DNA from: Pararge aegeria
Taxonomy: Eukaryota > Arthropoda > Insecta > Lepidoptera > Nymphalidae
Reading direction: 5' to 3'
NCBI RefSeq assembly: GCF_905163445.1
Contig: NC_053190.1
Span: forward strand, 5,086,501 to 5,150,500
DNA: 64,000 bases
Numbering within the stretch: position 1 is the first letter of the stretch; each line of letters begins with the position of its first letter. Of this stretch, positions 46,752 through 57,383 are shown piece after piece. The position numbers were made by a program, and so were the translations under genes. The notes beneath the pieces were generated by a model, which was not told the origin of the DNA, did no database searches, and saw only the letters and a program-made list of their open reading frames with translations.

Positions 46752-47028
46752 TAGGGGGGCCGAGTTTGAATCCCAGCACATCTCTAACTTTTCTAAATTA
46801 TGTGCGTTTCTAGTAATTAAAATATCACTTGCTTCAACGGTGAAGGAAAACATCGTGAGGAAACCTGCATGCCTGAAAGTTTCGCAAAATGTTCTCAAAG
46901 GTGTGTGGAGTCCACCAATCCGTACTGGGCCAACGTGGTGGACTACGGCCTTAACCTCTCCTCGTTGTAGGAGGAGTCCCGTACTCTGTAGTGGGCTGGT
47001 AATGGGTTGATGTGATGATGATAATGAT
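46752..47028 (+). mobile_element. SINE-C copy
   Basis: B-box-like ccgagtttgaatcccagcac, body ttcaacggtgaaggaaaaca, gtgaggaaacctgcatgcct, ccaatccgtactgggcc, and a tail of GATGAT repeats. Third abundant SINE-like family here. Confidence 0.75.
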
Positions 47029-47469
47029 GGCTTTCTATTAATTACTCTAATCCTCTAGATTTTTGTACAAAAATCACGAAACCTGTAACTTCGCGGCTGT
47101 ATTAAAGAAGTACAAATAAACGCTTTTGCATTTATAATATCTTTACTCGAAACTATACAGTTTTTTTTGGTTTGTTTGTGTCACGTTTACACAAACAAAC
47201 CTAGAAGCCTTGGCTCTAAAACTAAAAATTGGATTAAATCTTATTTGCATTTGATATGTAAAGTTTTGAGGAGGCTATTTTGCATCATGCTACAAGTCTT
47301 AGGAGACGACGCTATGGGTCGGGTATACTGCGTGGTGCAGCTGATAAAAATTTGAATGTGAATAATTTTTTTATCATAAATGGTATTCTGATGAAGTCGT
47401 GGGGCTTGTTAATTATAAAATAGAAAATAATAAAGAAATAATATTAATAAGTAATAAAACAAAAAAAAA

Positions 47470-48690
47470 AAACAAATGAAAGCGCCTTAAACGACTTAAG
47501 TTCTGGTATTTCAAATACCTCAATGGGTGTCCCACAAGGCTCGATTTTGGGTCCTTTTCTATTTTTAGTGTATATAAATGATCTACCGTACCATGTCAGT
47601 GGAACATGCGACATTGTATTGTTTGCAGATGATACATCTCTAATTTTTAAGACTGATAGGAGTAAAGATAACTCTGACGAAGTAAACCGTGTTATGTCGC
47701 ATGTGTCGCACTGGTTTACAGTTAACAACTTACTTTTAAATGCAAAAAAAACAAAGTGTGTCGAATTTATCTTACCAAATGTAAAGAAAATTGATAAAAA
47801 TATAATGATAAATGGTGAATCACTAAGAATAGAGACTTCCACAGTTTTTCTGGGCGTGACCTTGGATAATAAGCTACAGTGGGGTGCCCATATAGATTCA
47901 CTAGCGGGTAAACTAAGCTCGGCTGCCTACGCAGTCAGAAAAATTAGACAGATTACTGACGTTGAAATAGCTAGGCTAGTTTATTTTGCGTACTTTCATA
48001 GTGTTATGTCCTATGGAATCTTGTTATGGGGTAAAGCAGCTGATATCGAAACTATATTTATATTGCAGAAAAGAGCTGTACGGTCAATATATAAACTTAA
48101 ATCACGCGAATCCCTCCGTGAGAACTTTAAAGAAATAGGCATACTTACTGTAGCTTCACAATATATTTATAACAATATAGTATTTGTAAGACAACATATT
48201 AGTATTTATAAACAAAAAGTGGACATAAACAGTCGACTTACAAGAAATGGTCATAAATTAGTGTCATCTGCATATCGTCTGCGTAAGGTACAGGGATCAT
48301 TTGTGGGATTGAGTATACGCTTTTATAATATGATTCCTAAGGTGATTTTGGACCTGCCAATGCACAAGTTTAAAGAATTTGTTAAAACACACTTATTACA
48401 GCGAGGTTACTATACAATTGATGAATTTTTTAATGACAAGGTTGCTTGGAAGCTTCCGGCTCCGCTTTCAGCTCACACAAGATAGAAAAATGAATGTTAA
48501 AATGCAAAATGTAAATTGTTGATGTTGGAAAAGAGCAACTGCTGAGTTTCTTGCCAGCTTCTTCTCGGTAGAATCTGCCTTCCGAACCGGTGGTAGAATC
48601 ACTACAAACAGACAGACTTGACGTTTCAAAAGTGCTTATATTAGGCCTACTTGAAATAAATAAATTTTGAATTTTGAATTTTGATTTTTT
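47470..48690 (+). mobile_element. Jockey-clade LINE, 5'-truncated, family 1, with intact C-terminal RT frame
   Basis: Non-LTR retrotransposon 3' portion. The uninterrupted frame 47523-48485 (320 codons) opens with the RT motif GVPQGSILGPFLF, has the catalytic FADD in LFADDTSLIF, then the thumb and C-terminal region (LQKRAVRSIYKLKSRE, FVGLSIRFYNMIPKV). The palm start and the endonuclease are lost. A 3' UTR of about 200 bp follows, ending in a tail of TTTTGAA-like repeats. No mobilising function is left, but the frame has no stop, so insertion was probably recent. The same 3' end occurs at 753-893, 6748-7290, 34664-35360 and 58309-58612. It lies in a Beat intron, opposite in orientation. Confidence 0.9.
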
Positions 48691-48965
48691 TTAATTACCA
48701 CAAGGTATTATTATAAATATACCTTTGATAAATCAGTCTACAGTTATTAAAAGTTTACTTTGGAAAATTGGCGCGAGGTTTAAAGTTCTAGTAAATTACG
48801 CAAAGTAATTAACGAAGTTGCCAACTAGAATCCATAAGTTATTTAGACAGAATTTGTTATTATAAAATAATCAGTGTTAATAATAGCTAAATTGTGATTA
48901 ATAATTTCAGTGGTTAAAATAATAGCGTGGCTTTATTTGTCAAGTTAGTCCTAAGAGATAAATCC

Positions 48966-49188
48966 TATCCTGTCCTACTAATTTATAAATGTGAAAGTGT
49001 GGTTGTTTGTTACTTAATCATGCAAAAGCGGCGAAACGGATTTGGATGAAACTTGGCATACATCTAGCCTTTGACATGGAAAATAACATAAGTTACTTTT
49101 TATCCCGAGAAATAAAAGAGTTCCCGTGGGAATACAAAAACCTTAAGCCACGCCAATAAAGTCTCGGGTATCAGCTAGTTTTAAAATA
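48966..49188 (+). mobile_element. Helitron-like element, family H2
   Basis: tcctactaatttataaatgt start, gcgaaacggatttggatgaa, gttactttttatcccgagaa, end ggtatcagctagt. Confidence 0.7.
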
Positions 49189-49524
49189 AAACTTTTTATT
49201 TTATAAGTTCCAGCTATTTTAATAACTAAAATATAACACAAACAATACAACTTTAAATAATAGAGATAAAAGTCAACTTTGTATTTTAAAAGTTTCAGCC
49301 GTTTAAATTACTAAGTTCTTTCGAAGAACATAAAGCGTAAAAGGTAAACATGCTCTTATCACCGTAAAGCATTAATTTCATTCCTCAAGAACTTACTAAA
49401 TGTTAAAAAAAACTATGTTTTAATATAATATAAATGCAATAGCCCGTGTTAAAGAGCCATACAATTGAAAGCCGTAACAAAAATTAGTATTGCTTTTGAT
49501 TATTATGAGAATACTATGTATTAT

Positions 49525-49768
49525 AAAGCGGTGATAGCCCAGTTGGTAGGAGCTCGACTTCACTTTCGAGGGAACCGAGTTCATAACCCTCACAGCCTCT
49601 TTAACAAACCTCCGACTTTTCTAAGTTGATTTCGACATAATGTTCTCAAAGGTGGGTGGAGTCCACCAATCCGCACTAGGTCGGCGTGGTGGACTAAGGC
49701 CTTAACCCCTTCTCATTATGGGAGGAGACCCGTACCCGGTAGGGGGCCGGTAATGGGTGTATATGATG
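49525..49768 (+). mobile_element. SINE-C copy
   Basis: tRNA-like head ggtgatagcccagttggtag, ccgagttcataaccctcac, a body with gtggagtccaccaatccgca and ccttctcattatgggaggag. Confidence 0.75.
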
Positions 49769-50012
49769 ACTGTGTATAATAAATGAGCAATGTAATGTAA
49801 AATGAAAAACGACATCTAATATATAGAAATAGACAAAATTCGGATTCTTGATCCGGGAATCAAACCCAAGACCTTGAACTCCAAAGTTAAAAATGCATAC
49901 CACTAGGCAAATGAGGCTAACGAATAGAGGAAAATGAGTGAGCACAGAGTATTTGTATATGCGACTGCTAAGGCCAGGACTTGATACACTGCCGTGTCCC
50001 TCATTGATTTAC

Positions 50013-50125
50013 CTTGTAAAGAGTTTCCGGGTCGACATTATGGTCACACCGCAGCACAGCGCTATGACCGTGAACTACGAATCGAGGTGCTCGCAGCTCC
50101 ACCCATACCTCTTCCATACTTGCCA
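50013..50125 (-). CDS. Beat-like gene, exon encoding first half of Ig1
   Basis: 113 bp: two bases completing a codon, then 37 codons. The exon begins after a strong T-rich acceptor ending ttgttctag and ends with AAG before donor gtaaat. It encodes ASMEEVWVELRAPRF, then VVHGHSAVLRCDHNVDPETL and YK. The Cys of LRCDHN is the B-strand cysteine of Ig1, and the LYK end runs in phase 0 into the next exon. The entry phase (1) needs an upstream exon, presumably the signal peptide. An open frame that includes this exon continues upstream with ATG codons, but that part is SINE and intron. The acceptor tract comes from the tail of a SINE at 50134-50402. Confident as an exon; the start of the protein is missing. 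Confidence 0.82.
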
Positions 50126-50133
50126 CTAGAACA

Positions 50134-50402
50134 AATAAGTAAATAAATAAATCAATATACTTCGACAATACACACATCGCCACCTAGCCCCAAAGTAAGC
50201 GTACGTTGTGTTATAGGTACTAAGATGCTGGTCGAATATTTTTATGAATAATATACATATATAAATAGCAATATACATATAAACACCCAGACACTGAAAA
50301 ACATTCATGCTCATCACACAAACATTTTCCAATTGTGGGAATCGAACCCACGGCCTTGTACTCAGAAAGCAGGGTAGCTGCAAAATGCGCCAATCGACCG
50401 TC
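50134..50402 (-). mobile_element. SINE-A copy abutting a Beat exon
   Basis: Full-length, head at 50402, 3' end toward the exon. The minus-strand tail reads gatttatttatttacttatt and continues ttgttctag, the acceptor of the exon at 50013-50125. The SINE tail therefore forms the polypyrimidine tract. Confidence 0.85.
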
Positions 50403-50512
50403 TGAAGTATTTGTTAATCACTTTAATAACCTTATCATGTCAAGGGTGGATTGAAATCAAGAAGGACTCTGAAAGGTTATTCAATTAATGACTATTACTA
50501 ACTACTTTTCTA

Positions 50513-50812
50513 TCGAATTCAAATTCAAATTCAAAATTTCTTTATTCATGTAGGCCTATCACAGGCACTTATGAAGCGTTCATACATATATGTTAACATA
50601 ATTGTAAGGGGATGGTGATAACTTCGTACGCCAACTTAAACCTAAAGCTACGAGGATACCAAACGCGCCCTGGTCTAAGGAGAGCCCACAACAAACTGAG
50701 CCGGGTATTTTTTTTTTGTTATCACTATCTCACAGTTTATTTATATTAAGCTATGAAGCTAGAGCAATTCACACCCAAGCTTTTTTATCGTTCAAGTAAT
50801 CCTTAATATTAT
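50513..50812 (-). mobile_element. Jockey-clade LINE family 2, 3' end
   Basis: On the minus strand this matches the last codons (encoding NIKDYLNDKKAW), the UTR and the AATTTGAATTTGAATT tail of the 57.1-57.4 kb copy, including gggctctccttagaccaggg. It lies about 0.4 kb upstream of the first Beat exon found. Confidence 0.85.
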
Positions 50813-50889
50813 AATAGGATTTTTCTGTAAGAGCTTCGGTTCTGTAATTATTACATACGTAACTTTTAGTAGTACAAGAGCTTATTGTG

Positions 50890-51115
50890 ACAGAGCTCGT
50901 CGGGCTACTACCATGCTTATTTCTGTCGTAAAGCAGCATTGTTGAAAGGCGTGGTTGTCGGTAGGTCGGACATGAGGCTTAACACCTATGCTTCAGGTGT
51001 GATGGACACATTGCGGCACGTTTTAGGACGTTCCTTGCGTGCCCTACGAAGTGTTGGTTTTCCACGTAACATCATGTAGGCCATCCGAGAGAGAGGACGT
51101 AAATTTATTTACGTG
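50890..51115 (-). repeat. Dispersed repeat, related to 43840-44000 and 8466-8520
   Basis: ttatttctgtcgtaaagcag matches 43.9 kb in reverse; aggacgttccttgcgtgccc and tacgaagtgttgg match the 8.47-kb fragment. Confidence 0.45.
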
Positions 51116-51206
51116 TAAACCGAACTATTTATCATTTTATAAATAGTTTGGTTTGATTGTTGATTTAAAATATATAGTTTTTTTATTTACAATGAATATA
51201 TTATCA

Positions 51207-51636
51207 CTAGCTTTTGCCCGCGACTTCGTCTGCGTTTGATTTTGTTTTTTGATGTGGCGTTCAATTTAAGTATTCAGTATCGCTAAGCCTTAAATGAGGG
51301 GTTTGCTGCTGTCTGCTGAGGAGTTCTGTCCTCTATCTCCAACCACATTCAGATCTACACAAAGTTTGGGAAAAATTAAACACATATTACCTCTATAGTA
51401 CAAAAATAATTATTTAAATCGGTTATAATTTGTCGGAGTTATGGTGTAAAATCGTCAAACACTTTCATCTCCTCTCCCAAAGGAACCAAGCTAATTGTCG
51501 GTATAAAAAAGTATCCTATATTACTTCTAACACTTCCAAGAATATGTGTACATAGTTTAATGATGATCGATTAAGTAGTTTTTCCGTGTAAGCGTAACCA
51601 ACAAACGTACATTGACATTTATTATATTAGTAATAA
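51207..51636 (-). mobile_element. Helitron-like element, family H1
   Basis: actagcttttgcccgcgact at the left, cattgacatttattatatta at the right, with the same internal order as the 12.0-kb copy. Confidence 0.7.
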
Positions 51637-53024
51637 TAATAATAAGGTAGGTTAGGTATTTTTATGCGGTTCTAACGTCTATGAAAACCCCGCCATCGTT
51701 CATAAAATCAGTGCAAAGCGAACGTTAAAGTTATTGGCGTGATCACAAGTTAAAGCAGTATGGTTTGAAATAAGTTGTACGAGTAGTATTTAGTAGTTTT
51801 CCGCAATCGTGTTTCTTGTATGTCTGTGTGTCTATGTGTCTGTGTGCCTGTGTTCAACCACAACAGGCAGGCACACTTTTTCTGCGTTGGAGTGTAAAAT
51901 GGCTTGTTTTACAAACATGTTGGATGGTACAATTTACTATTATTTATCACATAATTTAAAATAACATTCACGGTGATTATTCTAGGTCAAGTTTTCAACA
52001 TTGCCTAAATTATCATAAATATTGAAATGCTGGCAATATTGTATCACTGTTGTTGCAATACTCAATTATTACGAGTAGGTATTTGCTTAAATAATTATTA
52101 TTTGAATATTATTTCCATAAAGTAAACTAAGGCGCCCCACAAACTTAGAGACTATTCCCGACAAAGGATTTATACCGAATAAATTCAAAAAAAAAATTCA
52201 AAAGTGGTGTATAGTTTGTTGTATTGTCTGTGGTCCGTTAACTGTATGTTGTAGAAACATAAGAGTGAATATTATAATTAATAATTATTAGAAAAATAAA
52301 TTATTAGGAAATGGGCTCTTGCTAAGTTAATCTTTTCCAGTTATTATTGCTAATATTATGTGATAATAATTGTTAAAGTCTGTCACCTTGGTGGGTCATA
52401 ACTCTTTATTCCCTCTGTCATAGAGGGTGGACCTATGCCCAGCTGTCGGACATTAACAGACCGATGATGATAAAGTTCGGATTCAAGTAATAAACACACA
52501 GAAAAGCTGAACGTTGTTTAAAGTAAGTACAACAAATGTAATTCAAAGTTAACAGAGGTTAGCAGCAAACATGGTACGTGAAAGTTCGTAGCTTGACTTC
52601 GTAAACATTCGACGCGCAAATAAGTTAAATTTAAGACATGTTCGCAAGTTTGCGAGCAAATTTTATTACTCACAATTTATATTTAGAAAAGCCGCGAAGA
52701 CAAGATGTAAACTAGTGAATAATTAGTTTACATTTTGTTGTTACAGAGAAAATTAAGTAATCAGGGATTTCGTTACATCCCTAGTGATACAATTGTTATT
52801 ATAATGTGATAAAAACATGATCATCATCATGCCTATAATAGTCCACTTCGGAACTTAAGGCCCCTCCCAACGGGAGGGTTTGCTCATAATAATTAAGCTG
52901 GGCAGTCGGGTAGTAACTGGTAGTGGTAGCATAGAGAACGCTGCTAGCTGTTCTCTGTTATATTCCCTTGGTCGCCTCGCACGAATTGACTGATAGCCAC
53001 CACCACCACACGGGAAATACATAG
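51637..53024. other. No gene seen
   Basis: AT-rich, without recognisable repeats or exons; possibly intron or 5' flank of the Beat-like gene. Confidence 0.45.
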
Positions 53025-53335
53025 GTCACCATCATCATCATATCGACCCATTATCGGCCCACTCAAGGGCACGGGTCTCCTCCTACAATGAGGAGGGGTT
53101 GAGGCCGTAATCCACCACGTAAGCCGGCCGCCGGCTACCAATCTGTACCGGGCCACCAAGCTGGCCCGGTACGGATTGGTAGACTCCACATACCTTTGAA
53201 AACATTATGTAGAACTCTCAGGCATGCAGGTTCCCTCAAGATGTTTTCCTTCACCGGTTGAAGCAAGTGATATTTTTAATTAATAAAAACGCACGTAACT
53301 TAGAAAAGTTCGAACTCGGTCCCTTAAACAAAAAT
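53025..53335 (-). mobile_element. SINE-C copy with internal inverted duplication
   Basis: Reversed SINE-C with caccatcatcatcatatc tail, gaggccgtaatccaccacg and gtgatatttttaattaataa. At 53136-53181 a 20-bp segment is present in both orientations. Confidence 0.72.
53136..53181. repeat. 20-bp inverted duplication inside SINE-C
   Basis: taccaatctgtaccgggcca and, after 6 nt, its inverse with one mismatch. Only one orientation belongs to the SINE. Confidence 0.85.
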
Positions 53336-53496
53336 GTGCCTGTCCCTTTGTTATCATTGGCCAAACATTGGTAACAAACAAAAGATTGGTGCAAATCTTG
53401 ATAGCACTGCATCATGCTCAAAGCCTGTAAGATTATTTTTAGCCGAGAAAAGTAACGGTTTCTGTGCGATATAAGAGAAACTTAGACTTTTGAGGA

Positions 53497-53705
53497 CCTC
53501 ACTGGTTCAGTGGTGAGCGCTGTAGTCTTATGAGTGGGGATTCGATGGAATTTTATAATTTCAGGCAACGTCTAGTACGATGTCGCTAAACGAAACCGAT
53601 AAGGGGTATTGGTAAAACATAAACTAGCATGTTAACCTTAAACTACACCATTACATACCATCAGTTGAAATGTCATTTAAAGGTTTTCTTGTAGTGGAAA
53701 AAAGG
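53497..53705 (+). mobile_element. SINE-B copy, head and 3' part
   Basis: Head cactggttcagtggtgagcg and ggggattcgatgg, then a shortened body (ctagtacgatgtcgctaaac) and 3' part ttcttgtagtggaaaaaa. Confidence 0.6.
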
Positions 53706-54200
53706 AGGAGTAAGTCTCGGGAAACAGTGGAAGTAGTAGGTAAGCGATATGCTAATATAAAAATATCATAGCAGCTGCTAGTAATCTAAGTATTGACGTA
53801 ACATAGTTGCATAACTAACTTAATATACATGTCAAACGACCATACAATATTAATTGCTTCCAAAACAAAGGAAATCGACCTCGGAATTATAAAACAAGTG
53901 AAAGTAATTATGCTAGAAGGCTATAAATGTTCGGGTTTATTTTTTATAACTGCTTATAACAACTTTTGTTTCATTATTATAAAGCTTAGTTATGTTAGAA
54001 ATTTCGGTCGCTTCACTACCTTGTTTTCAGTTCGAAAACTTTTTCTTACCAACAGGCATTCACAAAATTTAGCTTGAATTATCATTACACTTTTCCAAAA
54101 AGAAGAGCAGCGTTAAAATCGGTCTATCCATTTAGGTATATCATTAACACAGACACATTGACAGACCGGTATTTACAGAGCGGTAAATAAATAAATGCAC

Positions 54201-54257
54201 CACAGTTGTGTTATGGGTACTAAGAACAGTCATCTTAGCACCCATAACACAACTGTG
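54201..54257. repeat. Inverted repeat, 24-bp arms, from a SINE-A fragment
   Basis: Left arm cacagttgtgttatgggtac plus taag, 9-nt spacer, right arm its inverse with one mismatch. gtgttatgggtac is part of SINE-A. Confidence 0.85.
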
Positions 54258-54680
54258 ATTGTGTGATATTTTTTAATAATAATAATTGTTTGTGTATTAC
54301 TAAATTAATCATGTTGCCCCAATAAATCATTTTTCATTCATTTTTCAATATATATTGATTGTTGTATCAAGGGTCGGTCGGAGATTGAGATTGAAATATT
54401 TCTAAATCAGTTTAATATTAATATTTTATGTATAACTTAACATTGGTTAAAAACTCATGAATACATGTTTAATTTTGGTAACCATCATGTTAGTAGAGTT
54501 ACTGCAATTCATGGTGGCTCATTAATTATATTAAATAAAAATTTGAAATTTAAAAATAGAACAGACATTGAGAGCCTGTCTGTGTAACGAACAATTGAAC
54601 TTGCATCAGAATTAGAGCAATTCATTGTTGTTACTGCATATATACAACCCTTATCAAACTTTGAACTTTTTGATCAGGTT

Positions 54681-55019
54681 ATGGATGAAGTATTAGATAA
54701 AATATCTAAATCGAATAAAAAAAATATTGTGTGCGGTGATTTTAATGTGAATATTTTAGAAAGTAGCTCTCAAAGTTGTAGGTTATTAAATCTATTTAAG
54801 ACCTACAACTTATCAAATATGTTTATGGAGCCTACAAGAATAACTGCCACTAGCGCCACATGTTTAGACAATATCTTCACAAATATCAACCCAATCACTA
54901 AAAATATAATAAGTAAATTAGATTCTGATCACTTTGGTCAATTAATCCAGTTCCAAAATTGGGAAAAAACATTGTCTAAACATAAAATAACTTTTGTGCC
55001 TGTGACATCGGACGAATAG
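54681..55019 (+). pseudogene. Endonuclease C-terminal fragment of the Jockey family 2 LINE
   Basis: 112 codons from ATG to TAG. Motifs of APE-like LINE endonucleases are visible: GDFNVN at about residue 20, LDNIFTN at about 73, and SDH near residue 88. This domain nicks target DNA for target-primed reverse transcription. Upstream stops remove the N-terminal catalytic residues, so it is inactive. Confidence 0.85.
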
Positions 55020-55390
55020 GCCTTGTTAAGGACCTTCCTTTTTTATCATCTACAATTGGCCCTAACGCAATGTACACTGCTTTCCTCAGTAAATTTATTA
55101 CAATATTTAATTCCATTTTCACTAGTAAGTCTGTCATGATTACTGATACACTAGTTTTCAGTGAGTGGGTAGCCCACTGACTGAATTGCATAAAAGTAGA
55201 CAAAGGTTATATGATCTGTATGCGATACGAGATTATAATACCAGTGATGAGTTCAAAAAAAATTTGTGCAATTGTTTTCCAAACAATTTAAACGTGAATG
55301 CATTTTGGCTAACTCAATATTCATACAGAATAAAATAAAAAATAGCAGTAATGTTATAAAAACAACTTGGAATATAATTAATTAGGAGTC

Positions 55391-57124
55391 AGGAAGAGTA
55401 ACAACTAATGACATCAAACTTGATGTAGATAACAAATCAATAACGTCAGCTTTCGAGGTTGCAACTGCTTTTGAAACGTTCTTCACCAATATTCCTGTCT
55501 CCACAACAAAATCATTGAAATCATCACCGGACACCGCTCTCTCTTTGTTGAAGTTTAATGTGCCTGAATGTAACGATACTTTTAAGTTCAGACACGTTAG
55601 CAGCTCAGACGTTATTAAGGCATTTAAATTATTAAATAATAAGAAAACAAATGACTTGTGGGGCCTTTACGTTAACGTTGTAAAGTCTTTGATTGATATA
55701 ATTGCACCTGACCTATCATTCATATTTAATAATTGTATAGGCTGTGGTGTGTTTCCTGATTTAATGAAACATAGTAAACTAGTTCCGTTGTTCAAATCGG
55801 GTAGTACTACCGACCACTCTAACTTTAGACCAATATCTGTACTACCTACTCTCAGTAAAATCTTTGAAAAACTTATATTAAATCAATTACTTCACTTTTT
55901 TAATAAGAACGATTTATTGCACGGGCAGCAATTTGGTTTTACACGGGGTTGTTCATCAACCGATGCTGGTGTTGAGTTAGTAAAAATATATTTGAAGCCT
56001 GGGAGAAATCACGGGACGCACTTGGCGTCTTCTGTGACTTGTCCAAGGCTTTCGATTGTGTACAACATGAAACATTAATCAGGAAACTACACCACTATGG
56101 AATTCGGGGCATAGCTCTAGATTTAATGATTTCTTATCTTAATGATAGAACTCAAAAAGTTGACGTGAACGGAAAGCGGTCTAACGGGTCAATTGTGCAA
56201 ATTGGTGTCCCCCAGGGATCTATATTAGGACCCTTCCTATTCCTCATTTACATGAATGACCTTCCTTACCTAGCTGAGGACAATCACGGGATAGTATTGT
56301 TTGCTGATGATACATCATCGATGTTTAAAATTAAACGTCGTGAAAAAAATCTTGACGATGTAAACATATGTCTCGCTAAAGTAGTACAATGGTTTGAGGC
56401 TAATAACTTAGCTCTTAACGAAAAAAAACGAAGAGTATTAAATTCATACTACCGAATGTTAAACAAGTAAAAACCATTGTACAACTTAATAATGAGGAGT
56501 TGGATTTGGTGGATACGACAATCTTTTTAGGAATAACTTTAGATGCTAAACTTCAATGGGGCCCACATATAAATAATTTAGCGAACAGACTTAGTTCTGC
56601 AGCATACGCGGTAAAAAAGATTCGTCATATGACAAACATAGAAACTGCTAGGCTTGTTTATTTTAGTTATTTTCACAGCATTATGTCCTATGGCATTTTA
56701 TTATGCTGCTGATATAGATTCTATTTTCGTCCTGCAGAAAAGGGCTGTTCGTGCGATATATAAAATGGGCCCAAGAGACTCATTAAGGGATAAATTTAAA
56801 GAAGTTAAAATAATGACCGTGCATAGTCAGTACATGTATGAAAATTTAATTTATGTCCATAAAAATATATCAAAATTTTAAAAGAAAATGCACTGTAACA
56901 ATATAAATATTAAAAGCAAAAATAAACTCGTTGTGCAGTTTACTAGGCTACACAAAATTGCAAATTCATTCAAGGGCAATTGTATATTATTTTATAACAA
57001 ATTACCAAATGAAATCTTTGAGATGTCTCTTAATAAGTTCAAAGTTTATATAAAACGTAAGCTTACAAAAAAATCCTATTATAATATTAAGGATTATTTA
57101 AACGATAAAAAAGCTTGGGTGTAA
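55391..57124 (+). pseudogene. Reverse transcriptase region of the Jockey family 2 LINE, frameshifted
   Basis: Fragments 55515-56078, 56039-56470, 56500-56712 and 56888-57124 together cover the palm, fingers and C-terminal domain of a non-LTR RT, with intact FCDLSKAFD and LFADD active-site motifs but at least four frame breaks. The C-terminal half is clearly related to family 1 (ETARLVYFSYFHSIMSYGIL against EIARLVYFAYFHSVMSYGIL), yet differs enough to be a separate family. Confidence 0.88.
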
Positions 57125-57383
57125 ATTGCTCTAGCTTTATAGCTTAAAATAAATTTACTGGAAGATGGTGATAACAAAAAAATAAATTTACCCGGCTAAG
57201 TTTGTTGTGGGCTCTTCTTAGACCAGGGCGCGTTTGGAACCCTCGTAGCTTTAGATTTAAGTTGGCGAACGAAGTTGTCACCATCCCGTTACAATTATGT
57301 AAACAAATATGTATGAACGCTTCATAAGTGCCTGTGATAGGCCTACATGAATAAAGAAATTTTGAATTTGAATTTGAATTTGA

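Larger units (their letters stand above)
45075..50012 (-). other. Beat intron, 4.9 kb
   Basis: Two tandem Helitrons, the palindrome at 46.05 kb, SINE-C copies and the Jockey family 1 element. Confidence 0.7.
18980..50125 (-). other. Span of a Beaten path-like (Beat family) two-Ig gene
   Basis: Gene-span entry joining five supported exons and one proposed terminal exon. In transcript order the exon phases fit at every junction (0, 0, 1, 0 between the supported exons; 1 into the proposed last exon). The joined product has two Ig domains in tandem: Ig1 with Cys in LRCDHN and PYACEI, Ig2 with Cys in EASCQS and YITCLS plus Trp in LTWLI. The Ig1 wording (YKVVFFKSG, ITLERMDFAASGPYACE, PLYSKASKIHEVSV) and the LTWLINN core of Ig2 are what I know of the insect Beat family, secreted or membrane-anchored neuronal proteins that bind Sidestep-family receptors. 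The paralogue cannot be named. Introns are about 4.9, 6.4, 4.9, 8.3 and 5.8 kb and full of mobile elements. The signal-peptide exon must lie above 50125 and is not firmly identified. Confidence 0.8.
54380..57383 (+). pseudogene. Jockey-clade LINE family 2: decayed endonuclease-RT element, 5'-truncated
   Basis: A 3-kb element in several frames. Part 1 (54380-55019) is the APE-type endonuclease: the first reading has TAA where the conserved Glu of an I-T-E-H-W-L type motif should be (near 54438), a second stop after ESLSV, then VCGDFNVNIL and the terminal LDSDHFGQLI with the SDH motif. Part 2 (about 55400-56000) is the RT fingers (PLFKSGSTTDHSNFRPISVL, GQQFGFTRGCSS). A frameshift near 55990 leads to part 3 with motif A CDLSKAFD, motif B GVPQGSILGPFLF and catalytic LFADDTSS. 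Further breaks occur near 56425, 56700 (bases lost after GILL) and 56880. It ends YYNIKDYLNDKKAWV, then a UTR and TTTGAAT repeats to 57383. ORF1 is absent. Confidence 0.9.

Noticed and set aside
50001..50183. Signal peptide in the open frame before the Ig1 exon (hydrophobic DLFIYLFVLVA)
   Set aside because: That hydrophobic run is the translation of the SINE (ATTT)n tail and the acceptor; the strong tctag acceptor falls inside it. A SINE-derived signal peptide is imaginable but I judge the splice reading more likely.
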